NCBI RefSeq assembly: GCF_002838065.1
Contig: NZ_PIZU01000018.1
Location: 40,483-104,482 of the forward strand
Length of the DNA stretch: 64,000 nt
From: Mycobacterium hubeiense
GTDB lineage: Bacteria; Actinomycetota; Actinomycetes; Mycobacteriales; Mycobacteriaceae
Direction: 5' to 3'
The notes beneath the pieces were generated by a model, which did no database searches, was not told the DNA's origin, and saw nothing but the letters and a program-made list of their open reading frames with translations. This document shows, piece after piece, positions 63,969 through 64,000 of this stretch; positions within the stretch are counted from its first letter, which is position 1; every line of letters starts with the position of its first letter. A program made the position numbers and the translations under genes.

Positions 63969-64000
63969 TGGTAGTCAGGGGCGCGGTGTCGGCAAGGCAG

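Overview
This window looks like chromosome of a Mycobacterium. The DNA is GC-rich, it carries Apa, GarA, SecA2, GuaB1, GlcB and PapA/MmpL/Pks families, and it uses many GTG/TTG and apparently leaderless starts. From memory, the backbone matches the gene order of M. tuberculosis Rv1862 down to Rv1820, read in inverted orientation. It lacks the PE_PGRS gene of that region and carries a phosphoketolase and a sulfolipid-type island. A non-tuberculous, possibly fast-growing, species is the most likely source; this is inference, since no marker gene is present.

Layout. 0-5 kb: 3' part of a phosphoketolase, a CPBP membrane protease, a zinc alcohol dehydrogenase, a small secreted cysteine protein and the secreted adhesin Apa. 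5-7.6 kb: molybdate importer modABC. 7.7-11 kb: a catalytically degenerate SDR, an F420-type LLM oxidoreductase and type II NADH dehydrogenase. 10.9-15.2 kb: complete urease operon ureABCFGD. 15.2-18.5 kb: thioesterase, rhodanese, an iron-box-controlled gene plus a candidate MrsI small RNA, and blaI/blaR. 18.6-29.5 kb: gnd1, guaB1, two CNNM/CBS membrane proteins, a glycosylase-like protein, malate synthase and a membrane-anchored VWA-like protein. 29.5-50.1 kb: lipZ, then an inserted block: LysM protein, fadD23-like ligase, papA2, stf0, sap, chp, mmpL, papA1, pks, and a regulator plus seven-helix membrane protein. 50.1-64 kb: gcvB under a tandem glycine riboswitch, resR, a bifunctional-nuclease-domain protein, a MerR regulator, garA, gcvH, two DUF881 proteins around a small basic protein, pgsA2, secA2, a GNAT and ilvG.

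The most notable content is the island at about 30.4-48.6 kb. From papA2 to pks it has the same gene order and orientation as the M. tuberculosis sulfolipid-1 locus (papA2, sap, chp1, mmpL8, papA1, pks2). The trehalose sulfotransferase stf0, unlinked in M. tuberculosis, is built into it, and the FadD23 ligase sits at the other end. It therefore holds candidates for every step: sulfation of trehalose, fatty-acid activation, methyl-branched chain synthesis, two acyl transfers, export and final acylation.

The second notable item is at 16.08-17.01 kb. An IdeR-box promoter followed by about 95 nt ending in a strong hairpin lies where the iron-responsive sRNA MrsI (ncRv11846) lies in M. tuberculosis. 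Beside it is a protein gene with its own IdeR box.
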